From assembly GCF_015330125.1 (NCBI RefSeq), contig NZ_JADDXR010000002.1, positions 4,476,685 through 4,540,684 on the forward strand: DNA of 64,000 nucleotides, read 5' to 3'. How positions within the stretch are numbered: position 1 is the first letter of the stretch; the number at the start of each line of letters is the position of its first letter. Shown here in pieces: positions 38,068 through 46,291 of the stretch. The DNA comes from Zobellia nedashkovskayae. Lineage in GTDB: Bacteria > Bacteroidota > Bacteroidia > Flavobacteriales > Flavobacteriaceae. Both the position numbers and the translations under genes were made by a program. The notes below the pieces were generated by a model. That model worked only from the letters and a program-made list of their open reading frames with translations, made no database searches and was not told the DNA's origin.

Positions 38068-39612
38068 ATGAGGTATTATTTAACAGTCATAACACTACTT
38101 GTCCTAATCATCTCTTTGGGTTCATGTCGCAAGGATTTTGAATACACTCCTAGCACAGGGAATCTGGAATTTTCAAGAGATACCATTTTCTTAGACACTG
38201 TATTTGCAAATATCGGTAGTAGCACGTATAGCCTAAAAGTATACAACCGTAGTAAAGAAGATATTTCAATTCCTTTTATAGGTCTGGAACAAGGTGAAAC
38301 TAGTTATTATAGACTGAACGTAGATGGCGTTGCCGGCAAAACATTTGCAGATATTCCGCTTATGGCCAAAGATAGTCTTTACATCTTCATAGAAACTACT
38401 GTTAATATTAAAGATGAAACTGTTAATCAACTTTTATATACAGATATATTACAATTTGGACAAGGCAGTAATAGTCAACAAATACCATTGGTAACACTTG
38501 TACAAGATGCTATCTTTCTTTTCCCAGAAAGCACCTCTGATGGACAAAAGCAATCGGTCGTGATCGGTTTTGACAACAATGGCAATGAGATTCTATCCCC
38601 AGGTTTTGAACTTAAAACAGAACAATTGCGATTTACTAATGAGAAGCCCTATATCATTTACGGATTTGCTGTAGTACCAAAAGAACAGAAATTGGTCATA
38701 GATGCGGGAGCAAGAGTATATTTTCATGATAATTCTGGTATTGTAGTCCAATCTGAAGGTTCTATATCGATTAATGGAACATTAAGCACTGACGAACAAC
38801 TTCTTGAAAATGAAGTGATATTTGAAGGCGATCGTTTAGAACCAGAATATGGAGATGTATCTGGCCAATGGGAAGGCATTCGTATAGCTACTGGTAGTAT
38901 AGATAATATCATTAATTATTTTACTTTAAAGAATGCTACCATAGGCATTTTTGCACAAGGGGAATCACCCTTCTCCTCTCCTACTTTGCATATCAAGAAC
39001 TCACAAATTTATAATAGCTCTAAAATTAATTTATGGGGCAAAACTGCTGTTGTAACTGCTGAGAACTTAGTTTTAGGTAGCGCAGGAAACAGCTCTCTTT
39101 ACTGTAATTTAGGAGGTAGTTATTCTTTTACTCATACCACAATCGCCAATTATTGGACAGAAAGCTACCGACCAAGCGCAGCACTTACCATAAATAATTT
39201 TGAACCAAATGAACAAAACGGTTCTACAGGCATTGATTTAATAAAAGCCGACTTCAAGAATTGTATTATTGATGGAAATGGTGATTTTGAACTTTCTCAT
39301 AGTTCTAATGGTATAAATGCCTATAATTTTCTTTTTAGCTCTTGTTTAATCACGGCCAATACCGCTAACATCCCGTCAGGTTTTGAAAATTTATACAATT
39401 TTGAAAACAATGAGAATTATGAAAATAGCTTTCTAAATCAACCTTTAGAATTTGTAAACGCTACACAAAATAATTTTAGATTAAAACCAACTTCCCCAGC
39501 ACTAGATAAAGGAGACAAATTATTTGCTCTTGATGTCCCCTTAGACATTTTAGGCACAAATCGTGAAGAGCTACCAGATCTTGGGGCGTATGAATTTACT
39601 ACTTTGGAATAA
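38068..39612 (+). CDS. Lipoprotein with parallel beta-helix-like domain
   Basis: A 514-residue lipoprotein (lipobox LGSC). After an N-terminal beta-sandwich of about 130 residues (LEFSRDTIFLDTVFANIGSSTYSLKVYNRSKEDISIPF, an immunoglobulin-like strand pattern) the rest resembles a right-handed parallel beta-helix: VIDAGARVYFHDNSGIVVQSEGSISINGTL, FTLKNATIGIFAQG, LHIKNSQIYNSS, and a C-terminal LDKGDKLFALDVPLDILGTNREELPDLGAYEF motif typical of such proteins. Surface or periplasmic; no catalytic residues identified. It lies 86 bases after the thioesterase and may be cotranscribed. Confidence 0.8.
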   Translation: MRYYLTVITLLVLIISLGSCRKDFEYTPSTGNLEFSRDTIFLDTVFANIGSSTYSLKVYNRSKEDISIPFIGLEQGETSYYRLNVDGVAGKTFADIPLMAKDSLYIFIETTVNIKDETVNQLLYTDILQFGQGSNSQQIPLVTLVQDAIFLFPESTSDGQKQSVVIGFDNNGNEILSPGFELKTEQLRFTNEKPYIIYGFAVVPKEQKLVIDAGARVYFHDNSGIVVQSEGSISINGTLSTDEQLLENEVIFEGDRLEPEYGDVSGQWEGIRIATGSIDNIINYFTLKNATIGIFAQGESPFSSPTLHIKNSQIYNSSKINLWGKTAVVTAENLVLGSAGNSSLYCNLGGSYSFTHTTIANYWTESYRPSAALTINNFEPNEQNGSTGIDLIKADFKNCIIDGNGDFELSHSSNGINAYNFLFSSCLITANTANIPSGFENLYNFENNENYENSFLNQPLEFVNATQNNFRLKPTSPALDKGDKLFALDVPLDILGTNREELPDLGAYEFTTLE

Positions 39613-39891
39613 CTAGTATTCAAAATCTTCTTAAAACTCTTCTTTTGTCAAGAATATTTTAAACGCTTCCTGATTCAGTTTTATCTTACAGAAAAACCCA
39701 AAATATTTGTTTTTCACTTTTCGATTAGGAGATTTTTAGCTCAAAATGTTAATAAAATCACAAAAAAGTAATCTTTTTCTTTCGAAATAGCGAAAAACCC
39801 AGATTTAGCGGATAAAAACCCCAGTTATTGTGGGGAATATCTTTAGAGCTATGTAACTTACTGTCACTAATTTGCATCAAAACAACGTCTC
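39613..39891. promoter_or_regulatory. Upstream region of the LytTR regulator
   Basis: AT-rich region of 279 bases. It holds a short hairpin CCCCA (39819-39823) / TGGGG (39831-39835) and a pair of imperfect direct repeats: TAGCGAAAAACCCAG at 39788-39802, then TAGCGGATAAAAACCCCAG at 39806-39824. TTTAGCGG followed by AACCCC appears again upstream of the repeat lipoprotein (40719-40742). No coding frame was seen. Confidence 0.35.
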
Positions 39892-40623
39892 GTGGAATAT
39901 ACGTACACCATAATAGATTCAGATGCGACTTCAAATTTGCAATTACAGCACTATTTGGAGGAATATGGTGATTTCACCTGCGCTGGTCTTGCTCAAAATA
40001 GCTCGGAAGGAACTAACATTATCTTAAAGTATTTTCCAGATGTAGTTTTTGTTAATCTTACTGAGAATGCTTACGAATATTTCCATATGGTCATGGAACT
40101 TCATCAATACATAAACGAGCTTCCTATTATAATTGGCATATCTAAAAATAAAAAATACGCCTATGATGCCATTAAAAATGGTTTTTTTGATTACTGGTTA
40201 AAGCCTTACAATGAATTTGAAATAAGGAAATCCATACTACGTCTCAAAAAAGAAATACCTGCCAAAACAGAACCTCAAACCATTTGTTTAAAGTCGTATC
40301 GCGATTTTCAATACATAAATACGGACGATATTCTTTATCTACAAGCAGATAACAATTCTACCGAATTCGTCATGAAAGACGGAACAATAAACAATGCTTA
40401 TAAAACGTTAAAGACTTTCGAAAATCAATTACCTAAAAACTTCGTTAGAATTCACCAAAGTTACATTGTGAATACAAACTTTATTTCTCGTATTAGCTAC
40501 GGAAAATCCCATTGTACGTTAAAGCAGAATAAAATGCAATTACCCTTCTCTAAATCCTATAGAGAAAATATAGATGGTTTAAAGAAAATATTGTCAAAAA
40601 ACACCATTTCCGCACTTAATTAG
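39892..40623 (+). CDS. LytTR DNA-binding response regulator with degenerate receiver
   Basis: A 243-residue regulator: receiver domain about 1-115 and LytTR DNA-binding domain about 135-235 (YRDFQYINTDDILYLQADNNSTEFVMKDG, LKTFENQLPKNFVRIHQSYIVN). In the receiver the acidic start IIDSD and the lysine of LKPY are kept, but the phosphoacceptor position reads Asn55 (DVVFVNL; codon AAT) instead of Asp. Normal phosphorylation is therefore unlikely, and the domain may respond to protein contact or a ligand. The start is GTG at 39892. It is first in a signalling cluster. Confidence 0.9.
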   Translation: MEYTYTIIDSDATSNLQLQHYLEEYGDFTCAGLAQNSSEGTNIILKYFPDVVFVNLTENAYEYFHMVMELHQYINELPIIIGISKNKKYAYDAIKNGFFDYWLKPYNEFEIRKSILRLKKEIPAKTEPQTICLKSYRDFQYINTDDILYLQADNNSTEFVMKDGTINNAYKTLKTFENQLPKNFVRIHQSYIVNTNFISRISYGKSHCTLKQNKMQLPFSKSYRENIDGLKKILSKNTISALN

Positions 40624-40757
40624 ACGAATACTCTCAAAACTTACTCAAATACTCACAAATTACGTACGTTTACTACTACAAATCTGTATCTAATCAATCT
40701 GCTTTTAGTTGGTACTAGTTTAGCGGTGTAACAAATAACCCCTAAACTAAACTTAGC

Positions 40758-41081
40758 ATGAAAAAAGTAGCAAGCATTTTCGCAGTAATGGCAATGAGTC
40801 TTGGATTAATGACTTCTTGTGAGTCAGAAAATAAAGAAGATGCATTATATGAATTGAATAGTGATGCCTCAACTGATGGTGACGATGTTCAAACAGACAG
40901 ACGTGGTTCTTCTACGGATGGTGACGATGTTCAAACAGACAGACGTGGTTCTTCTACGGATGGTGACGATGTGCAAACAGACAGACGTGGTTCTTCTACG
41001 GATGGTGACGATGTGCAAACAGACAGACGTGGTTCTTCTACGGATGGTGACGATGTGCAAACAGACAGACGTGGTTCTTAG
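40758..41081 (+). CDS. Small lipoprotein made of five 14-residue tandem repeats
   Basis: A 107-residue lipoprotein: signal MKKVASIFAVMAMSLGLMTS with lipobox MTSC (Cys21), a 16-residue acidic spacer, then five copies of STDGDDVQTDRRGS filling residues 38-107 to the last codon. The DNA copies are 42 bases each; copies 3-5 are identical in most or all bases, and copies 1-2 differ at few positions (GTT/GTG, ACT/ACG). The repeat is rich in Asp with an Asp-Gly-Asp-Asp core, loosely like a calcium-binding loop, and Arg-Arg near the end. No known family is recognised. It lies between a LytTR regulator and a sensor kinase, and may be a surface signal, ligand or adhesin. Confidence 0.75.
   Translation: MKKVASIFAVMAMSLGLMTSCESENKEDALYELNSDASTDGDDVQTDRRGSSTDGDDVQTDRRGSSTDGDDVQTDRRGSSTDGDDVQTDRRGSSTDGDDVQTDRRGS
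40869..41078 (+). repeat. Tandem array of five 42-bp units
   Basis: Units at 40869-40910, 40911-40952, 40953-40994, 40995-41036 and 41037-41078. Because 42 is a multiple of three, gain or loss of a unit keeps the frame. Differences are confined to copies 1 and 2 (TCAACT at the start of copy 1; GATGTTCAA versus GATGTGCAA), so the later copies look homogenised. A variable-number repeat is likely. Confidence 0.95.
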
Positions 41082-41105
41082 TATAAAATCAGAATAGATT
41101 ATATT

Positions 41106-41138
41106 AGCCTTAAATTAAGTTTTAAGGCTTTTTTTTTT
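41106..41138 (+). terminator. Terminator of the repeat lipoprotein gene
   Basis: Arms AGCCTTAAA (41106-41114) and TTTAAGGCT (41121-41129) and then nine or more T. It separates the lipoprotein from the kinase gene that begins 20 bases later, so the kinase needs its own promoter or read-through. Confidence 0.9.
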
Positions 41139-41157
41139 AACCTGAATTTTTCATCGC

Positions 41158-43236
41158 ATGCTTCCTGTAATTTGCAGACCTTTTCGAAGTATTAAATATC
41201 TGAGCTTTTTCTTCATAGCTCTTTTTCTAGTCATTTCATGTACTCAAAAAACTGGCCAACTTAACAATACTCAGATTTCCATTCAAGTAGATTCTGTCTT
41301 TTCATTAATAGATAGCGCCTCCAACTCCGAACTTTCTTCTGTAAATCGTATAGCTTTTTTAAACAAGGCTCAAGAAAGAGCATCAGTAATAGAAAATGAC
41401 TCCTTAAAAACCAAACTGTTTTCAAAAATATCTCTTAAATATCTCATCCTTAAGGACTCCGCCAACTTTAGAAAAACAAACCAACAAACTCTTGAACTTG
41501 CCAGAGTTTTAAATGATAGCATAACTATTGCTGAAGCCAACTGGGATTTAGCGGATTTTTATAGATCAAAATCTAATGCTGATAACGCCTACTTTCATTT
41601 TTCAGAAGCCCAGAAAGTATATGAAAAACTAAACAAAAACTACGAATCTGCCAGAATGCTTTACAACATGGCAATTACACAGGCAGATATTAAAGATTAT
41701 ACGGGTAGTGAAATCAATACCATAAAAGCTATTGAAATCCTGAAACCTTTAGAAGAGTATAAAAGGCTATATAATTGTTATAATAATCTTGGCTCAATCA
41801 CCAAAGAATTGAAAGACTTTGATCGGGCTTTAGATTATTATACTACCGCTAGGGAATACCAAGAAAAAATAAGCGAGGATAACATCCTAGACTTAAGTAT
41901 CGTAAATAATATTGGTGTTGTCTATCTAGAGCAAGGCAATTATAAAAAGGCAATTCCATACTTTCAGGAGGTAATAGATAATAAATCTATAATCACAAAA
42001 CGCCCACAGCTTTACGCAATGGCTTTAAACAATTTATCCTATGGTAAATCTAAAATCGACCAAAACTCAGATTTATCGTCTTATTTTGAAAAGGTCATAA
42101 AAATGCAGGATAGCCTTGGAGAAATCCAATATATTTCTAGAAGCCATTATTGTTTTGCAGATTATTATTTGAGTAGAAAAGATACTGCGCAGGCTATATT
42201 ACAAGCAAAAAAAGCCCTTAGCTATTCCCAAATAGCCAGTAATAATGACCGGATTTTAAAAAGCCTACAACTATTAGTAAAAATAGAGCCCTCAAAATCT
42301 AGCTACTACAATCAAAAATACATTGCTTTAAATGATAGTCTTCAACAAGTGGAACGCCAAGCAAGAAATAAATTTGCCCGTATACGTTTTGAGACCGATG
42401 AGTTTATAGCCGAAAACCAATTGTTGGAGCGCGAAAAACAATTGTGGACAGGTGTTGCTGTATCCATATTATTATTAGGCCTTATGTCTTACATAATTGT
42501 GGACCAGCGGTCAAAAAACCAAAAACTTAGGTTTCAACAGCAACAACAAGCAGCGAACCAAGAGATTTTTGATTTAATGCTTTCTCAAAAAGAAAAATTA
42601 GAAGAAGGTAAAAAAATAGAACAAAAAAGAATATCAGAAGAACTTCATGATGGTGTGTTGGGTAAAATGTTAGGCGCTCGTATGGTCCTAACAGGACTTA
42701 ACAAGAGAACGGGCGAAGAAATAGTGACAGAAAGAAAAAAAGCCATAGATGTCTTGCAAGATGTTGAAAAAGAGGTACGCTCCATTTCTCATGAACTTAG
42801 TCATGCTGCTTACCAAAATATTCCTAATTTTATACACTCTATTAGAGATTTATTAGACACCGTGAAGGCTACCGGTAATTTTGAATATGAGTTTATTTAC
42901 AACGAAACCTTTGATTGGGATTCGCTTGATGCGAATGTAAAAATTAACGTGTACCGCATGATTCAAGAAAGTTTACAAAATTGTGTTAAACATGCCGCAT
43001 GTAAAAACGTAATTGTAGAACTTAGTAAAACCAACATTGGTTTTATGGCCAGAATATCGGATGACGGAAAAGGTTTTAAAACAAGTTCCAGAAAAAAAGG
43101 TATAGGGCTTCGTAACATTTCGTCTAGGATTGAAAAAATTAAAGGAACGTATACTATTAATAGTTCCCCTGGCAAAGGCACTACCGTTGAACTAGAAGTT
43201 CCATTAGAAGCTGGAACGGAATCATCAACAAATTAG
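41158..43236 (+). CDS. Sensor histidine kinase with TPR domain (HisKA_3 / NarX type)
   Basis: A 692-residue membrane kinase. The N-terminus has a signal or lipobox-like stretch (LVISC, Cys28). A sensor with tetratricopeptide repeats follows from about 60 to 400 (YNNLGSITKELKDFDRALDYYTTAREY and VNNIGVVYLEQGNYKKAIPYFQEV). A single transmembrane helix is at 429-448 and a coiled-coil linker after it. The dimerisation/phosphotransfer region is RISEELHDGVLGKMLG with His497. The ATPase domain has NVYRMIQESLQNCVKHA, ISDDGKGF and GIGLRNISSRIEKIKGTY. It most likely phosphorylates the NarL-type regulator 46 bases downstream. The TPRs probably sense a periplasmic partner. Confidence 0.95.
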   Translation: MLPVICRPFRSIKYLSFFFIALFLVISCTQKTGQLNNTQISIQVDSVFSLIDSASNSELSSVNRIAFLNKAQERASVIENDSLKTKLFSKISLKYLILKDSANFRKTNQQTLELARVLNDSITIAEANWDLADFYRSKSNADNAYFHFSEAQKVYEKLNKNYESARMLYNMAITQADIKDYTGSEINTIKAIEILKPLEEYKRLYNCYNNLGSITKELKDFDRALDYYTTAREYQEKISEDNILDLSIVNNIGVVYLEQGNYKKAIPYFQEVIDNKSIITKRPQLYAMALNNLSYGKSKIDQNSDLSSYFEKVIKMQDSLGEIQYISRSHYCFADYYLSRKDTAQAILQAKKALSYSQIASNNDRILKSLQLLVKIEPSKSSYYNQKYIALNDSLQQVERQARNKFARIRFETDEFIAENQLLEREKQLWTGVAVSILLLGLMSYIIVDQRSKNQKLRFQQQQQAANQEIFDLMLSQKEKLEEGKKIEQKRISEELHDGVLGKMLGARMVLTGLNKRTGEEIVTERKKAIDVLQDVEKEVRSISHELSHAAYQNIPNFIHSIRDLLDTVKATGNFEYEFIYNETFDWDSLDANVKINVYRMIQESLQNCVKHAACKNVIVELSKTNIGFMARISDDGKGFKTSSRKKGIGLRNISSRIEKIKGTYTINSSPGKGTTVELEVPLEAGTESSTN

Positions 43237-43282
43237 AGAATACTACCTCTGAAACAAAAATCAAAACTGACCAAAAAAAACT

Positions 43283-43954
43283 ATGGATAATTTAATTAGA
43301 ATATTAGCTGTTGATGATCATGAAATGATTGTTCTAGGCTATAAATATACTATTGAAGGGTGCGATTTTGATAATTATAACGTAACAGTCAACATAGCGC
43401 CTAGTTACCATGAAGGCAAGGCAGAAATAGAAAGCTCAGCAACTCGTATGCCCTATGATATAATATTATTGGACATCCAAATGTTTCCAGATAATTCTAA
43501 AGAAGAAAGAGGTGGTGTTGACTTAGGTGTTTTGGTTAAAAAAATATCTCCATCTTCTAAAGTTGTTTTTCTTTCATCCTTTAGCGACAGCTACCATATT
43601 AACAATGTTTTGAAAACCGTTAATCCAGATGGATATATGGTAAAGTCTGAAGTTGATGAAAAAACACTTCAAGATATGGTAAAAACGGTAATTGACAACC
43701 CTCCATATTATACAGCAGCTGCTTTACAGGCCATTCGTCGAAAAATGGCAAATGAAGATCAAATAGACGAGCGGGATAAAAAAATATTATATCAATTATC
43801 TATTGGAACCAAGACTAAGGACATATCTTCTTTAGTAGCCGCATCTAGCACAACCGTTGAAAACCGAAAAAGACAGTTGAAAGTAATTTTCAATGTTGAA
43901 AGTGGTAACGATTTTGCACTCATAGATGAGGCAAGAAAACGTGGTTTTATTTAA
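43283..43954 (+). CDS. NarL/LuxR-type response regulator
   Basis: A 223-residue regulator: receiver 1-135 with acidic pair DD (11-12), phosphoacceptor Asp64 in ILLDIQM, Ser98/Ser99, and Lys121. The C-terminal LuxR-type helix-turn-helix is about 160-215 (DERDKKILYQLSIGTKTKDISSLVAASSTTVENRKRQLKVIF). Unlike the LytTR protein upstream this receiver keeps all key residues. It is paired with the adjacent kinase (46-base gap) and closed by a strong terminator. Confidence 0.95.
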   Translation: MDNLIRILAVDDHEMIVLGYKYTIEGCDFDNYNVTVNIAPSYHEGKAEIESSATRMPYDIILLDIQMFPDNSKEERGGVDLGVLVKKISPSSKVVFLSSFSDSYHINNVLKTVNPDGYMVKSEVDEKTLQDMVKTVIDNPPYYTAAALQAIRRKMANEDQIDERDKKILYQLSIGTKTKDISSLVAASSTTVENRKRQLKVIFNVESGNDFALIDEARKRGFI

Positions 43955-44013
43955 TTTTAAACCCTTAATAACCTATTAATCAGTGATTTAATTTTTCACT
44001 CTTTTTATACTCT

Positions 44014-44044
44014 AGAAAAACCCCAGTTTTTATGGGGTTTTTCT
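44014..44044 (+). terminator. Terminator after the kinase/regulator pair
   Basis: Perfect arms AGAAAAACCCCA (44014-44025) and TGGGGTTTTTCT (44033-44044) around GTTTTTA. It lies 60 bases after the regulator stop. Confidence 0.9.
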
Positions 44045-44069
44045 TTGTAGCCCTGACAAAACTGAAAAC

Positions 44070-44077
44070 TATCTTTG
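44070..44077 (+). promoter_or_regulatory. -7 promoter element TATCTTTG
   Basis: TATCTTTG is a perfect TAnnTTTG; TTTG at 44044-44047 lies 22 bases upstream. Transcription would start near 44083, downstream of which the ATG at 44103 is the first good start. A GTG at 44085 would be at the transcription start and is thus unlikely. Confidence 0.55.
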
Positions 44078-44102
44078 GAATTAAGTGTATAACCAAAGAC
44101 AC

Positions 44103-44759
44103 ATGCCTCTATATTCAGATAGTTTTAGTAACAACGAGTCAAATGGCTATACTCCCAATTCACAAATTGAGGGAATGGATTCTTTTGCCAATAGTTTGGA
44201 AAAACTATTCTTCGCAGAAGCTACCATTCTTGACTGCACGAACAAAGAAGAAAATACAAGTTTAGCAATTGAATTAAATTGCAATATTACACTTGTAGAA
44301 ATGTTGTTTCACTTTAATAAAGGAACCTGGGGAAACTTTAAACCAGGCAGAACATCTTTTATAAGACTGCTCAACGAACTTGTAAAAAGAAGTGGGTCTA
44401 GCGTAGATATTGAAGAGTTCACCTTCTTCTTGAAGGATACAGCTATAATCATAAATAAAATTTACGATAATAGTATTGTTGATCAGTTAGATAAAATTAT
44501 AGCTGAAATCTGCAAGCATTATGTTCATTTCAGTAAAGGCTTAACAGAAACGCCTTATGAAATCTATGTTCCTGTTTTTGAAGAAGAAAGTAATGACAAA
44601 AATGAAATTCTTATAAGAAATATTGAAGCTGACAACAATACAAAGAAAGATTACTTTAAGTATTGGGGTCTTTATTTTGAGTCTGAAGATGACGCTGTTA
44701 TCTATGATTTAAAAAGCTCAACCATAGAACACGGTGACCTATTTATGCTTAACCATTAA
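44103..44759 (+). CDS. Unrecognised soluble protein next to signalling cluster
   Basis: About 218 residues, no signal peptide or membrane helix. The middle is helical (NITLVEMLFHFNKGTWGNFKP, FIRLLNELVKRSGSSVDIEEFTFFLKDTAIIINKIYD, and DQLDKIIAEICKHYVHFSKG). The C-terminal third is acidic and beta-prone (FEEESNDKNEILIRNIEADNNTK, WGLYFESEDDAVIYDLKSS). I do not recognise a family. The GTG at 44085 gives a longer form, but the promoter position favours the ATG at 44103. It may be regulated by the neighbouring regulators; inference only. Confidence 0.55.
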   Translation: MPLYSDSFSNNESNGYTPNSQIEGMDSFANSLEKLFFAEATILDCTNKEENTSLAIELNCNITLVEMLFHFNKGTWGNFKPGRTSFIRLLNELVKRSGSSVDIEEFTFFLKDTAIIINKIYDNSIVDQLDKIIAEICKHYVHFSKGLTETPYEIYVPVFEEESNDKNEILIRNIEADNNTKKDYFKYWGLYFESEDDAVIYDLKSSTIEHGDLFMLNH

Positions 44760-44815
44760 ATCAGAACAATTTTTTGAGGTATTTGACAGTAATATAACTG
44801 CCCATTCCCCAAAAT

Positions 44816-44878
44816 AATCAATTCCCCCATTTATTACTCAATACTATTGGGTATATGGGGGATGGGATTATATTGATT
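44816..44878. other. Long multi-part hairpin between convergent genes
   Basis: Three nested stems: AATCAAT (44816-44822) / ATTGATT (44872-44878); TCCCCCAT (44823-44830) / ATGGGGGA (44855-44862); and ACTCAAT (44836-44842) / ATTGGGT (44846-44852, one G-U). No long T-run follows on either strand. It may be a terminator for the convergent genes ending at 44759 and 44905, or another structured element. Confidence 0.6.
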
Positions 44879-44904
44879 ATTTACTATACTTTTCTAAGCT
44901 TAAA

Positions 44905-46179
44905 TTAAGCGTTGAAAAGTTCTCTCCCGCTCATTAAAGCATTTACCTTTTTCTTTACATCGGCTATTTTAGCTTCGTCTTCGGCATTTGTCAACACTTC
45001 ATCTACCAAGTCTACAATAACACTCATATCAGCTTCTTTCAAGCCTCTAGTTGTAATAGCGGCTGTACCAAATCTAATACCAGAGGTAACGAATGGCGAC
45101 TTGTCATCAAACGGAACCATGTTTTTGTTTGCAGTAATATCTGCATCTACCAACACTTTTTCCGCATCTTTACCAGTAATATCCTTATTCCTAAGGTCAA
45201 TAAGCATCATATGATTGTCCGTACCACCTGAAATAATATTGTATCCCTTGGCAACAAAAGCGGCAGCCATAGCAGCAGCATTTTTCTTCACCTGAATCAT
45301 ATAAGTCAAGAACTCATCTGTAAGCGCCTCACCAAAAGCAATAGCTTTACCCGCTATAATATGCTCTAAAGGGCCACCTTGGTTTCCTGGAAATACTGCT
45401 AAATCTAGCAAAGCAGACATCTTACGAAGCTTACCGTTCTTCAATTTAATTCCGAACGGATTATCAAAATCCTCTCCCATTAATATAAGTCCACCACGTG
45501 GGCCTCTTAATGTTTTGTGTGTTGTGGTAGTTACAACATGACAGTGAGGAATTGGATCATTTAAAATACCTTTTGCAATTAGACCGGCAGGATGAGAAAT
45601 ATCAGCCAACAAAAGTGCGCCAACACTATCGGCAATTGCTCTAAACCTTTTAAAATCTATGTCACGAGAATAAGCAGATGCACCGGCAATAATCATCTTA
45701 GGTTTTTCCTTTGTTGCTATTTCCTGAATAACATCATAGTCAAGTACGCCAGTCTCTTTATTAACACCGTAGAAAACCGGGTTATATAGTCTACCAGAAA
45801 AATTTACAGGAGAACCATGAGTTAAATGCCCACCGTGAGAAAGATCAAATCCTAAAATAGTATCTCCAGGTTTCAAACAAGCATGATAAACCGAAGCATT
45901 TGCCTGAGAACCTGAGTGAGGTTGTACGTTTGCGTATGCAGCACCAAACAATTCTTTAGCTCTATCAATAGCAAGTTGCTCTATTTTATCAACTACTTCG
46001 CAGCCACCATAATAACGTTTGCCAGGATAACCCTCTGCATATTTATTGGTTAGTACTGATCCTGAAGCCTCCATTACTTGGGGGCTTGTAAAATTCTCAG
46101 AGGCAATAAGCTCTATTCCGCTTAATTGGCGTTCTCTTTCCTCTGCTATTAGTTCAAAAATCCGATTGTCTCGTTGCAT
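44905..46179 (-). CDS. glyA: Serine hydroxymethyltransferase
   Basis: PLP enzyme interconverting serine and glycine with tetrahydrofolate (EC 2.1.2.1), cytoplasmic. 424 residues from the ATG at 46177-46179 ([32 protein letters not shown]). Motifs: [59 protein letters not shown], and the PLP-Lys motif [15 protein letters not shown] longer frame starts at 46239, upstream of the -7 promoter at 46207-46214, so the ATG is favoured. Single gene, convergent with the unknown protein. Confidence 0.98.
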   Translation of the reverse strand: MQRDNRIFELIAEERERQLSGIELIASENFTSPQVMEASGSVLTNKYAEGYPGKRYYGGCEVVDKIEQLAIDRAKELFGAAYANVQPHSGSQANASVYHACLKPGDTILGFDLSHGGHLTHGSPVNFSGRLYNPVFYGVNKETGVLDYDVIQEIATKEKPKMIIAGASAYSRDIDFKRFRAIADSVGALLLADISHPAGLIAKGILNDPIPHCHVVTTTTHKTLRGPRGGLILMGEDFDNPFGIKLKNGKLRKMSALLDLAVFPGNQGGPLEHIIAGKAIAFGEALTDEFLTYMIQVKKNAAAMAAAFVAKGYNIISGGTDNHMMLIDLRNKDITGKDAEKVLVDADITANKNMVPFDDKSPFVTSGIRFGTAAITTRGLKEADMSVIVDLVDEVLTNAEDEAKIADVKKKVNALMSGRELFNA

Positions 46180-46206
46180 AAGCAAATATTCTGTTAAATT
46201 GAGCTG

Positions 46207-46214
46207 CAAAAATA
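46207..46214 (-). promoter_or_regulatory. -7 promoter element of glyA
   Basis: Read on the minus strand, TATTTTTG matches TAnnTTTG perfectly, 27 bases before the glyA ATG. It rules out the longer upstream reading frame as the normal start. Confidence 0.5.
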
Positions 46215-46291
46215 CGAATTGCTCATTGTTAAAACTCATAAAACAATATATTTGATTAAGAATTTATCAAATACAAATTAACAATCTTACT

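Noticed and set aside
40869..41078. CRISPR-like array
   Set aside because: The 42-bp units abut each other with no spacers and lie inside a lipoprotein gene. There are no cas genes nearby.
40861..41097. Long open frames in other frames and on the minus strand across the 42-bp repeats
   Set aside because: A repeat length divisible by three keeps every frame open if one unit has no stop. These frames lack signal peptides or start context and are by-products of the repeat.
46180..46239. Extended N-terminus of serine hydroxymethyltransferase
   Set aside because: The extension contains the -7 box at 46207-46214, and the family N-terminus matches the ATG at 46179.
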